Under the pieces are notes generated by a model that worked only from the letters and a program-made list of their open reading frames with translations, did not search any database and was not told the origin of the DNA. 64,000 nucleotides of DNA, from positions 1-64,000 of the forward strand of contig JAIXMO010000007.1 of assembly GCA_025677825.1 (NCBI GenBank), written 5' to 3'. Of the stretch, positions 23,357 to 32,581 are shown piece by piece. Origin of the DNA: Helicostylum pulchrum (lineage: Eukaryota > Mucoromycota > Mucoromycetes > Mucorales > Mucoraceae). A program made the position numbers and the translations under genes. Numbering within the stretch: the stretch's first letter is position 1; the number at the start of each line of letters is the position of its first letter.

Positions 23357-23954
23357 AAAAAATAAAAATAAAAAAAAGAGCGCCAGCTCCAGACCAAAAC
23401 TAATGGTACCAGAAAAGGATGAAGAACCACCATAACAATGTTGAATTGATTATGGAAGCAAAGTAAGAGGTAGCAAATCACTCCAAAAGGAACCTCCCAT
23501 GAGAAACCAAAGTAGCTTGAGTATTAAAGATAAGGAAAAAAAAGGGAAAAAAGAAAAAAGAGAGGTTTTGTGCATACAAAAAAAAAACGCCCTCACAAAA
23601 ATTGAGCCAATGAGAGAAAAGCTCGGTCTGAGGGAGGTTTTCAGCATGATTTTTTTTACTTGTAAAAAGTAAAATGTTACTTCTTTCTTTTGGTACCTTT
23701 TACTAGTACGTTTAATTTATAACTATAATAGATAAAATAAAAGAGTATACAAAACTTCTACTGTTTCCCTTTTGGAAATTGCAAAAGTCATTTAAACAGA
23801 AACTTCATAATATTATAGAACAACACTGTGTACTCCAAACATGTGGTCAAACCTTTTTTTTTGGCCCCTTTATTGAAGTACGCCGATAATTTTGTTTTGG
23901 TTTTTTCCCCATTATCAACACCCCTTTTTTTTAGATAAAAAAAAAAGCACAAAT

Positions 23955-24291
23955 ATGTTTATAAAAGCAGCATTTATGAAAGACCCTACCTCCCCAGAAA
24001 AACAAAAAGTATTATTACTTTTTGTTTTTGTTTTAATGACGATACCTTGCCTCTGGTATGCCTTTGGCGCGACCCGAAAAGTTTTTGCTTTGTTAAAGGA
24101 AAAATTAAACCCCATTGTTAAAAAGTGTAAGTTTTTTTTTTATTATATAATATCTTGAAACTAATATATATCTATATTGATATGGTTATCTTCTCTTCCA
24201 TATAAGTTTCGCCATGTCTTTTATTTTAGGGGAAAAAGCCGATTTCTTGTGTAAACAGTTATTTCTTGTTAGTAAAACTCGAAGGAAATAA
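23955..24291 (+). CDS. Small single-pass membrane protein, 77 residues, unknown function
   Basis: Two exons, 23955-24126 and 24230-24291. The junction gives a Trp codon (T|GG) and an in-frame TAA. The protein has a short polar N-terminus, one strong hydrophobic helix at about residues 18-37 (KVLLLFVFVLMTIPCLWYAF), then a basic C-terminal region ending SKTRRK. The positive-inside rule suggests that the C-terminus faces the cytosol or matrix. The size and layout resemble small subunits of membrane complexes, but no family is recognised. The clean GTAAGT donor and pyrimidine-rich TTTTAG acceptor support a real gene. Confidence 0.6.
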
Positions 24292-24429
24292 ACTCATACT
24301 GTTCAGATACATAATCCGTACCTATGCGAATTCAATCATACTATTTTTCACTTCAGTTAATGTAAAAATAACACAATAAGGTAGTAGTAAGAAAAGCGAG
24401 CATAGGCCCCTGTTTTAAAGGTAGAAAGA

Positions 24430-24977
24430 CCTGAGAAATAAAATAAAAGGTTCAAGTAAAAATTACAACGGAAAGTAAGATCCAAGGGAATTCAGGTACG
24501 AAATAAAATAAAGAGTAAAGATAAACTAAAAGAGCTTAATTTAAAGGTCTTCTTCTATAAGTTAAGATTAAATTGTTTACAGAGAGTGAATTACATTTTT
24601 ATTGAAACTAGTCCCAAATTTTTTAAACGATATAATGGATATTTAAAACGTTAAAGATTACGGTTGGGGAGTTACGATTGTAGGTCTTATCTGCAGAACG
24701 CAAAATACGGCTGTCTTGTTTTTGCGATGAATGGCGCTATAAAAAAACCTGGTGCGCATATCTTTTTCCTATTAATTTTATACAAGTGGGTCTTTTATGG
24801 TAAAGACCAAATAATTACTTACTTCAATGATGAAAATTGACCATACAAGAAGATTATATTATGAAACTGTATTGTTGATAATTTAACGATATGTGTAGCA
24901 ACGAATGGCATATCATTGGATTGTTGAACATATCATTGCATTGACCTATCGTTGCATTGAAACTTCTATCTCTACTG
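24430..24977 (+). repeat. Dispersed repeat, arm A of a large inverted pair
   Basis: By eye this stretch matches the reverse complement of 42615-43195. Over the first 420 bases I count only about ten differences. Further on, copy B has an insertion of about 30 bases. The distal end carries a TATCGTT...AACGATA palindrome and several ATCGTTG-like words, and ends with ATTGAAACTTCTATCTCTA, a terminus also seen near 46538-46558. No coding capacity was found. Confidence 0.85.
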
Positions 24978-25112
24978 ATTCCAAGTGAAATTTTCTTTCG
25001 ATCATCTTTTGTTGCTATTGCGCTCTGCAATAAACAGTTGCGTCGCATTATTTATAAGTCGCTGTTTATTTATTAATGTATCAGAAAATCATATTATATT
25101 CTCACTTGGAAT
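24978..25112 (+). mobile_element. Possible MITE-like element with perfect 11-bp terminal inverted repeats
   Basis: ATTCCAAGTGA at 24978-24988 and its exact reverse complement at 25102-25112 bound a 135-base AT-rich segment. It abuts the end of dispersed repeat A. An ATTCCAAGTGG relative lies at 42539-42549 near copy B. No clear target-site duplication is visible, so the mobile-element reading is tentative. Confidence 0.4.
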
Positions 25113-25155
25113 AAACACGAAAAAAAAAATACTTGCAAGATATATATTTACTTAT

Positions 25156-25202
25156 TTCGTCCACTGTTCGATTTAAGGGTGGATTTCTTCCACCTTAAAA
25201 TA
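25156..25202 (+). repeat. Dispersed hairpin repeat (TTTAAGGGTGGA family), copy 1
   Basis: CGTCCACTGTTCGATTTAAG leads into TTAAGGGTGGA, a short loop and TCCACCTTAA, which can fold as a stem-loop. Related copies lie at 46155-46217 and, inverted, at 43985-44062. Confidence 0.7.
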
Positions 25203-25428
25203 GTACCGCCACTGAATAAGTACCTTCCTTCTCAAATATAACCGTCTTTATATATATATATATAAACGTGTTTTTTATCAGTGATCACTCTTAAAATATA
25301 ATGACCCTACAAAAGCAAGTACAACTTTTTCTTGCAACAATATTATATCAATATTTTGACGGTGTAGTACTTAAAAAAAAATGTACGACTGTATAACGTG
25401 CGTTTTATTTAACATCAAGTTGTTAAAT

Positions 25429-26025
25429 TTAGAGATGATGCAGTCGAGTCCATACAACAGGAGAAGAATGTCCATTTAAATAAACTACGGGGGGTTCGCG
25501 ACAGCGATATTCCTTTGAACATGCAATTACTATGTGACCATTCCCAGAAAACCAAGAGCCTGTGGGATCATCTTCGTATAGAACAATATCAAGAACGGTA
25601 CCGTGTGCAGAAAACAATTCTAATAGGTAGGCCTTTATGAAGTCGAAGTCTTGAAGGATAATACCGGAGAGAGCGATGCTAAAAATATCATTGCCGCCAT
25701 AAACCCCAATGTTTGCTTTTAAAGAGTAATACCGACCTTCGTACTTGAAAACTACAGGGCTATCTGAGGCACGGTTACAGTCATCTTCTGTACGCAAGGC
25801 TAATTCATATACAAAATGAGTATCGGACTTCTTTGAAGCCAAGCTGAGGTCTTGGCCTCTAGGGAAAGCCCTTTTTAACGCATTTAGCATGGGATTTTGC
25901 ATTACTTTATCTTTTATAGACAACATATAAATCACAGAATGGGGGACAGTACCACGCATATAAGACCTGGGATTTCCGGAAGGACTTACAAGTGAGATTT
26001 CGGTTTTTGGTTCCACAGTTTCCAT
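25429..26025 (-). CDS. Hypothetical protein resembling LINE ORF1/Gag nucleic-acid-binding region
   Basis: An uninterrupted 198-codon frame with ATG. The second half (IALSGIILQDFDFIKAYLLE, then LFSAHGTVLDIVLYEDDPTG and SGNGHIVIAC) follows the pattern of an RRM-like fold as found in ORF1 proteins of non-LTR retrotransposons of zygomycete fungi. The usual downstream CCHC zinc knuckles are missing: the frame ends shortly after a VVWTRLHH segment. It lies next to repeat elements in a gene-poor stretch. It could be a truncated element or a host gene derived from one. Recognition rests on pattern memory only. Confidence 0.45.
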   Translation of the reverse strand: METVEPKTEISLVSPSGNPRSYMRGTVPHSVIYMLSIKDKVMQNPMLNALKRAFPRGQDLSLASKKSDTHFVYELALRTEDDCNRASDSPVVFKYEGRYYSLKANIGVYGGNDIFSIALSGIILQDFDFIKAYLLELFSAHGTVLDIVLYEDDPTGSWFSGNGHIVIACSKEYRCREPPVVYLNGHSSPVVWTRLHHL

Positions 26026-26538
26026 TGTTTTTTTAGTATAACAAAAAGTGTTTTAGATAGAAAGAAAAACTATAACCTTTTTTATATTTTTTATCAACAG
26101 AATAAATGATCAATTGATAATAACGTATCAAAACCGATAAAATTTGATACATTGGAAAGATGAATTACTACCATAATGCAAAGAATATCTACATACTCTC
26201 TCCGGTAGCATAATAAATCTATTGGTCACCACTGGACAATCACGGTTATGATTCAAACATTTACATAATTACTCCCATCTACGTAATTACACTTATCTAT
26301 CGAAATACGTAACCTCTTTACATTGTAAACTTGACATGTGCTTGTTTGTATACCATTGGCTACGATATATAAAAAAAAATCCTCAGTCGTTATTTTAAAA
26401 AATGAAATCATAATGACGAAATATACTCCCAAATAAGGCAATATGATGCAATTGGCATTGACGTTGAAAAAAAGTATAAATATAATGAACTTTTTTACAA
26501 AAAAAAAAAAGTTTATTATTATCATCTATATAAACAAA
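26026..26538. promoter_or_regulatory. Divergent region upstream of the Gag-like ORF and the CsbD gene
   Basis: AT-rich with several short near-repeats (TACGTAATTAC-like words around 26270-26310). TATATAA at 26526-26532 lies only about 10 bases before the CsbD ATG. No other site is recognised. Confidence 0.4.
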
Positions 26539-26835
26539 ATGTCCTCTCCATCAAGAACCGAAGCCAAGAAAGATCAATTCATTGGTCACACTAAAGAAAA
26601 CGTCGGTCACGTAGTAGGCAACGAATCTCTCGAAACCAAGGGTAAAACTCAAGCTAATGCAGGTCAAGTGGAAGAGACTGCCGCCAACTTAACAGGATAC
26701 GTCCAAGGTGCATTTAATCAAGCAAGTGGGGCTGTCCAAGGCGCTGTCAATGCTCTTACAGGAAATACCTCTGGTGAAGCCGGAAACAAAGTCCAAGAGA
26801 AAAAGGGCGAAGCTCAAAAATCCGTCAACTCTTAA
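26539..26835 (+). CDS. CsbD-family stress-response protein
   Basis: Intronless, 98 residues. It is highly hydrophilic, with repeated Gly/Ala/Lys/Gln segments: KENVGHVVGNESLETKGKTQ, QVEETAANLTGYVQGA and GNKVQEKKGEAQKS. This is the CsbD-like pattern, in which short amphipathic helices pack loosely. Such proteins are induced by general stress in bacteria and fungi, and their molecular role is unknown. The ATG was chosen because the longer frame upstream runs through T/A tracts. Confidence 0.8.
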   Translation: MSSPSRTEAKKDQFIGHTKENVGHVVGNESLETKGKTQANAGQVEETAANLTGYVQGAFNQASGAVQGAVNALTGNTSGEAGNKVQEKKGEAQKSVNS

Positions 26836-27122
26836 AAAAAAGTTTATATATAAATCCAATTTGTAAATAAATATATCCTTTTCTTCATCAATTTTTTATT
26901 CTGTTTCTTTGGAAGCGGTAACAAGTAGTAAATTTGTGTGTCATAATTTATTTTAGTGGGAAATCAATAATTGTTTGTTTTTGTTTAATTGGGGCTTACA
27001 TGAATAACAATAGTTCCTGATTTATCACCTGTGCGTGGTAAATCATTTGTTTTACAAGTGGTTTTTATATTTTTAAAAAAAATATTTCTACTAGAAAATA
27101 GGCACGATGCCTTTGTTTTTTA

Positions 27123-27268
27123 TCCGCGGAAAGGTATAAAAAATACACAGCATGCCGAGAATGAAGTGCCTGTACCACCTTTTTTTTTTTTTTTGCTTCC
27201 AAGGTACTCGTTTATTTCTGCAAGTTATTTCTGGACTAGATTTAAGTTTTGTCTTCTTAATCCGCGGA
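27123..27268. promoter_or_regulatory. Pair of TCCGCGGA palindromes
   Basis: Perfect TCCGCGGA octamers at 27123-27130 and 27261-27268, each followed by AA. The octamer equals the pleiotropic drug response element bound by the Zn2Cys6 factors Pdr1/Pdr3 in yeast (CGG half-sites, zero spacer). They lie 590-730 bases upstream of the MFS transporter ATG. That they regulate it is inference. Confidence 0.45.
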
Positions 27269-27501
27269 AAACCGCAAAAAGAAAATTACATATCGAGGAT
27301 GGAAAACCTGCATTACATTTCGCTTCCATGGGAAAACACCTAAGTCAGATAAGCTTTTATTGCACAAGTATAAAAAAAAACTGAAACATGAGATCCAAAA
27401 GAAGTAAAATATTTTGACGGATAGTAGATCTGTAGACACATGTAAATTCCAGATGCCGAGTTTCACGTCAAAAAGTTAACGAAGTAAAGTCATACAAGTG
27501 C

Positions 27502-27531
27502 CTACTACTACTACTACTACTACTACTACTA
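27502..27531 (+). repeat. CTA trinucleotide microsatellite
   Basis: About ten CTA units in a row, located in the intergenic region. Confidence 0.9.
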
Positions 27532-27856
27532 TTACAGGTCTCCAAATACCATGCTTTATTACATTGATTTGTTAGCTACGCTTTTGTATATATTGGTTTC
27601 TCTATATTTCTAAATAACAGATTATAATGAAAAAATTTAAAGAGTATGTTTTAACGGAAAAGTCGGCCTTTTTTTCTTTATTGTAACATGATCAACAATC
27701 GTATTTTTTTCCCCCGGTTATTTAGAGTTTTTTACATATGACTTCGTTTTACCCTCACAGCATGCTTTAGTAATAATAATAAAAAAAAAAATTCGGATAT
27801 AAAAAGCCATAATTTTTTCTTTAAAATCTTTTCAACAGTATTGATTCATTAATAAT

Positions 27857-29592
27857 ATGTCAACAATAAAAAGTAATGAGTTACTTTCACTGAATCAAAG
27901 GCTAATTCGATCACCCCTGGTTTCGTGTATGGCGGGTTGCGCGATTTTATGGGTTAGTTTTGGTGTCCGTCAATCGTTTGGTGTATTCTTGATCCCTATA
28001 ACCGAAGAAACGGGTTGGACGCGATCTACGTTTTCAATTGCGGCAGCCCTGTTACAACTATTATGGGGTTTCTCTCAACCTTTTTTAGTGTATTTAGCAG
28101 AAGGAAAAGTAGGTTTTGGTAAGACGATTTTTGTCGGATCCATATTTTATGCGGTTGGATGTTTTATACTATATGCATCGGATCGAGCGTCTGGTTTGTT
28201 TATTTTTGCCATGGGCGTGGTTATTGGTATCAGTGCTGGTGGCAATTCGTTTCCTAATGTGCTGGCTTCTGTCGGTAGAAGGTTTCCGCAAAATTCTAAA
28301 CAGCAAAGTATGGCGTTTGGTATTGTGTCAAGTTTTGGAAGTTTGGGTCAATGTTGCTTTTTACCAATGTCTAGAGCAATGTTGAATTCGATTGGTTGGA
28401 GAATGTCGTTTATTGTGTTCGGTAAATTTTTTTTTAAAAAAAACGCATACAGTGTATCTCCGTAATTTCGGAGCAGTACAAAAAGTTTTTTTTTCATTGT
28501 TTACTTTTGAACAATTTGTACTTTTGGTCCCTGAGTTCAATATGAAATACTAAAAAATAATGTTACACGTAGGTATCATGATGGCTGTGTTCGCACCACT
28601 TGCCTACTACTTGCAAACGGTCCCGCCTATCCCGGCATTACCAGACAACACCAAGGTCAAAGACTTGGTAAAGAGTTCCGATTCCATTACTGGTAACAAT
28701 GTAACTGAAAAGGTGATTGAACAGGAGATCACAGAACAAGAAGAATTTGAGTGCCGTCCTTTAGAAGATATTTCTGCACCTGATATCAAAACCGCATTAA
28801 AAGAAGCATTTTCTTCACCTACTTTTATTTGTATCACTTTGGGGTTCTCGGTATGTGGGTTTCATGTTGCGTTCTTGTCAACTCATCTTCCTGCTTACCT
28901 TGTAAGTTATATAGTTGATTTATTTTTTCTTGTTGCTAAATGATGCATATATTTTAGCAAGATAATGGTATTGATTCTTCATTAGCTGGTATGTAATTAT
29001 TCTTTTTTTTTCCTGCAGTTCATATATTGACACTGTTTTGTTTTTAGCTTGGACGGTCTCAATTATTGGGTTAGGATCTATGATCGGAACAATTGGTACT
29101 GGATACCTTGTCACATTTATCCAGCCTAAATATGTCTTGATGGGAATTTATGCGTTACGAACGGTTCTTATTGTCATTATAACTTTTATTCCTTTATCTA
29201 TAACAACTGTAATTGTTTTCTCCGTGTTTTTCGGCGTAAGTTATTTTTTCTCTCTCTTTTTTTTCGATCTAATATATATTGTCTTTTATTTTTTTTAGTT
29301 TCTTTGGTTATCTACTGTTCCTCCTACGACTAAATTTGTTGGTACTGTCTTTGGTCACCGGTATCTGGGTACACTTACTTCAATTACGTTTGTGGGACAT
29401 CAAATCGGGGCCTTCTTGGGTGCATATGTAGCAGGTGTTGTGTATGATACAACTCATAGTTATGAACGTATGTGGTATGGCTCATTAGCGGTTTCTATTT
29501 TGGCGGTGATTGTTAATTTTTGCGCGGGTGTTGAACCAATTAATGAAAAGAGAAGAAGACAGAGAGCAGTTGATATTGAAAGTATGAAATAA
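27857..29592 (+). CDS. MFS transporter, monocarboxylate (MCT/OFA) type
   Basis: Five exons, 27857-28421, 28573-28901, 28958-28988 (31 nt), 29048-29235 and 29299-29592, give 468 residues in frame. The first half shows VSFGVRQSFGVFLIPITEET, GWTRSTFSIAAAL and GGNSFPNVLASVGRRFPQ, typical of the MCT-like branch. A hydrophilic, Glu-rich central loop (about residues 215-260) separates the two six-helix halves. The second half has GLGSMIGTIGTGYL and a GHQIGAFLGAYVAGVVYD helix near the end. It probably moves carboxylates or related small acids across the plasma membrane; the substrate is unknown. The palindrome pair upstream hints at control by a Zn2Cys6 regulator. Confidence 0.85.
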
Positions 29593-30706
29593 AGTTATAG
29601 CATGAATTTGCATGCATCCTAATTTTGAGTTTAAAAACTAAACAAAAAAGCATTATGGGTGATCTACGTCTGGAATTTTTAGTTTTTTAGTTTGGTGTTT
29701 TTTTACCTCTTATTAGTTAGAACCATTTATAGTTAATGTATGAAAAGTTGTTGCCTAACAAAAGTGAGGAAGAAAGGAGAGTATGCGTGGACCCTTTTTT
29801 TTCTGGCGCTGCTTTTAAATAATCGGACTGTCATTCGTTTTTCTTTGTTCCTGAAAAAAGTTTAAATTAAGATGGTAGTTTGATAGTTGATGCCCTCCAC
29901 TCTGTAGTTATAATGTACATGTATACATATAAAATAATAGACAATGATAGAGCCGACAAAAAAAAAACAAGTTTGCCCTTTGAGAATATACCAACCTGTT
30001 TAATTAACTTGATCGCCTTCCGAGGTATATCATTTTGCTTTTAATAAAGATATATATATAAGGTTGACATTACCCTAGTTTTTACTACATTAAACACCAA
30101 CCTTATGAAACCTCTTTACGCATAAATTTCCGTAGGATCCCTATACTACTCGTGTTGAAGTCAAAAATAGATGAGATTATAATACTCTTTTTTTTATAAT
30201 TTACTCTCAGATACTTTTTGTATTTTTTGAAATGCACAAAGCGAATTTTATAATACGCTGATGTTACGCAAAAAATGTACCTTTTTTTTTTAAGAAAAGT
30301 AAGCATTCATATAAAGTTTTTTTCTTCATATTGTGATCTTATTTAGAGCTACTAATAAAAGAAAAAAGTATATACTTTCTGACAAGTAAAAACGAATGTG
30401 CACAACAAAATAAAAAAAAAGAGAATTAGACTCGGCCTAGACTTATTTTTGAAATTTCAACTCAGTAAGACATTTAGGTACAAAACAAAAACTAGTTACC
30501 ATTTTATTATCAGAAAAAAAAAAAGAAAAGAAAAAACTACTTAGAAAAAACAATAGGTATGATGGAGAAATGAATTAGATAAAGAGAGAAAGAGAGAGAT
30601 AGAGAGAGAGAAAGAGTATTTTTTTTGGTGCGTGTAGAAGAATATGGTATATATATATAAATTAAAATAAAAAATTACATAGAATAATAATAGTAAAAAA
30701 AAAAAG
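29593..30706. other. Intergenic region between convergent genes, with a GA-rich tract
   Basis: No gene seen. An AGAGAG-rich microsatellite covers about 30581-30615. The rest is AT-rich with homopolymer runs. Confidence 0.6.
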
Positions 30707-32064
30707 TTAATCAAACTGTTTTTGTACTAAAAAGGCATATAGACCCATAAACGACTTTGACTGGATTAATGCGTGCCTGGTTCTACCCATCAGGGTGTCA
30801 TAGTTTTGATGATCAGTAATATTAAGAGATTGCTTTAACCAAGGTGATAAGCCATCAAGTGTACCTTGAAATAACTGGATATATGCCTCACCAATAGGAC
30901 CGCCCCAACCTAGCGGCACCTCTCTGTATTCGCTCTGTAAGATTTTCATACCACCTCCTGTTTCAGTCAGTAAGAAGTCTAATTTAGCTCCTATTGAAGC
31001 ATCTAAACCAAACGAAGCGCAAAATGATTCAACTAGGAGGAAATAGAGAGAGAGAGGGGGAGAGGTCAGTTTAAAACAAACAAACAAAAAAAAAAGCTTA
31101 AAAAGGACTTACAAGCTTCTGTATAACTTCTAGCAACAGAGTCAGACGTAGTAATCTATTATAAAATATTGATTTAGAATATACGGAAAAACCTTAGACT
31201 CTTTTTTTTTTTTTGGTCTTACCCGCATATCTAACTCAACACATTGGAAACAACCACCGTCTTTTAAAACACGTTTAATTTCGGAAATGACAAAAGGCCA
31301 TTCATTTGTTTTAAAAGCAAGTACTACAAATCTGTATTTTATACACTTTTGGTCAATAAAAAGCCTATATTATTTTATATATAATTGCTGTCATATTATT
31401 ACCTCATTTGAATAAAATCTACATATCAAAAAAAAAAGAGAGAAGAATGAATTTCTTTTTTTTTTTCGTGCATCAGAATAATAAAAAAAAGGGTGTTACC
31501 AAAAGATTTATCAGGATAAGGTAATCCTTGTAATACATTTGCTTCAGTAAAACTAAGGTTAACAGGCCTAATTACTTGTGGCCATAAACTACACATATCG
31601 ATACCAGAAAAATGACAATTGGGATACTCTAAACTGGTCTCACATAACCAAGTTGCGGGTCCACAACAAACATCTAAAATATCTAATCCGCCAGATTGAA
31701 AGTCCATGCGTTTTAATGCTTCTATCATAATATTACTATACAATAATAATAATAAAAAATATATAAGGCTATATCTACTAGTATATATATTATAATTATT
31801 ATTTTACAATCCGAGTAATTCTTTTGTGACAAAGTGTTCTTCATGTAACCTATCAATCTCTTTGTCATCTCTCGGTAACATGTATGTACTATCCGGGTTA
31901 GCATGATACGTCCTTCCATAAATCACTCTCTTTGAAGGCTTTTGTTGTATAATACTGGGTTTCTCTTCTTCTGTTGTAATAGTTGCTGCTGTCGAGTTAT
32001 TTCGAAATCCAGATCTTAGTTTTTTACTGTTACTTGGTGGATCGCGCGAGATATTACCACCCAT
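30707..32064 (-). CDS. SAM-dependent methyltransferase, possibly N-myristoylated
   Basis: Six exons on the minus strand: 32064-31808, 31735-31500, 31418-31403 (16 nt), 31331-31223, 31155-31113, 31032-30707. They give 328 residues. Motif I reads LDILDVCCGPATWLCETSLE, followed by FSGIDM (motif II acidic residue), LPYPDKSF and an ISEIKRVLKDGGCFQCVELD motif IV-type strand. This is a class I Rossmann methyltransferase similar to fungal proteins with a long Ser/Thr-rich N-terminus. The start at MGGNIS is preferred over an in-frame ATG at 32325, because the extension is poly-Phe and His/Thr repeat, and because MGxxxS is an N-myristoylation signal. The methyl acceptor is unknown. Confidence 0.8.
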
Positions 32065-32581
32065 TTCTTTTGTGTGTGTGTGTGTGTGTGCGTAAAAAAA
32101 AAAGAAGTAAAAAAAAAAAGAAAGAAAAAAAAAGTGAAAGAAAGAGAGAATAAATAAACAAAAAAAGGTAAATTTCAACTCCTTTATTCTTTGGGGGATC
32201 ATCGGAACTTCCAGGATTCTTTGTACGCCTTTACAATTTTTTGTTCCTTGTAAAAACTCCTCTTCTCCCCCCGCCCCGCTCTCCTTTTTGCACGTAAACT
32301 TTTCCCTTAGTTGAATTCTACGCATGGTGTGTATACATGTATATAATACACTCCAAACAAAAAAAAGGAGTTGTCTCTTTTTTTTTTCTTCGCATAAGGA
32401 AGGAGTACTTTTTTCTTTTTTAAAGCATATGATATCAATTTAATAATTATCCAAAAGGTCATTCAAGCCTTAATTTCTTAAATTCCTATAATTGGCAAAG
32501 AAATGTTCACGTAACACGAAAAAAGTTAAAAAAATATTTAAAGTTTTATTTGGTAAGCAAATTTACTCACACAAAGAATAT
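32065..32581. promoter_or_regulatory. Intergenic region upstream of the methyltransferase
   Basis: Contains a TG microsatellite (about 32072-32090) next to the methyltransferase start and a T-rich tract. No gene seen. Confidence 0.5.

Larger units (their letters stand above)
26836..27856. other. Intergenic region upstream of the MFS transporter
   Basis: No gene seen. It contains two TCCGCGGA palindromes, a CTA microsatellite at 27502-27531, and T/A tracts. Small frames at 27031-27384 on both strands look accidental. Confidence 0.55.

Noticed and set aside
23069..23435. Reading frames on both strands over the CA microsatellite
   Set aside because: Their Cys-Val and Thr-His repeats are by-products of the dinucleotide repeat.
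32065..32325. Longer N-terminus of the methyltransferase from an upstream in-frame ATG
   Set aside because: The extension is a low-complexity Phe-rich and His-Thr repeat over T and TG tracts, as expected of untranslated DNA.
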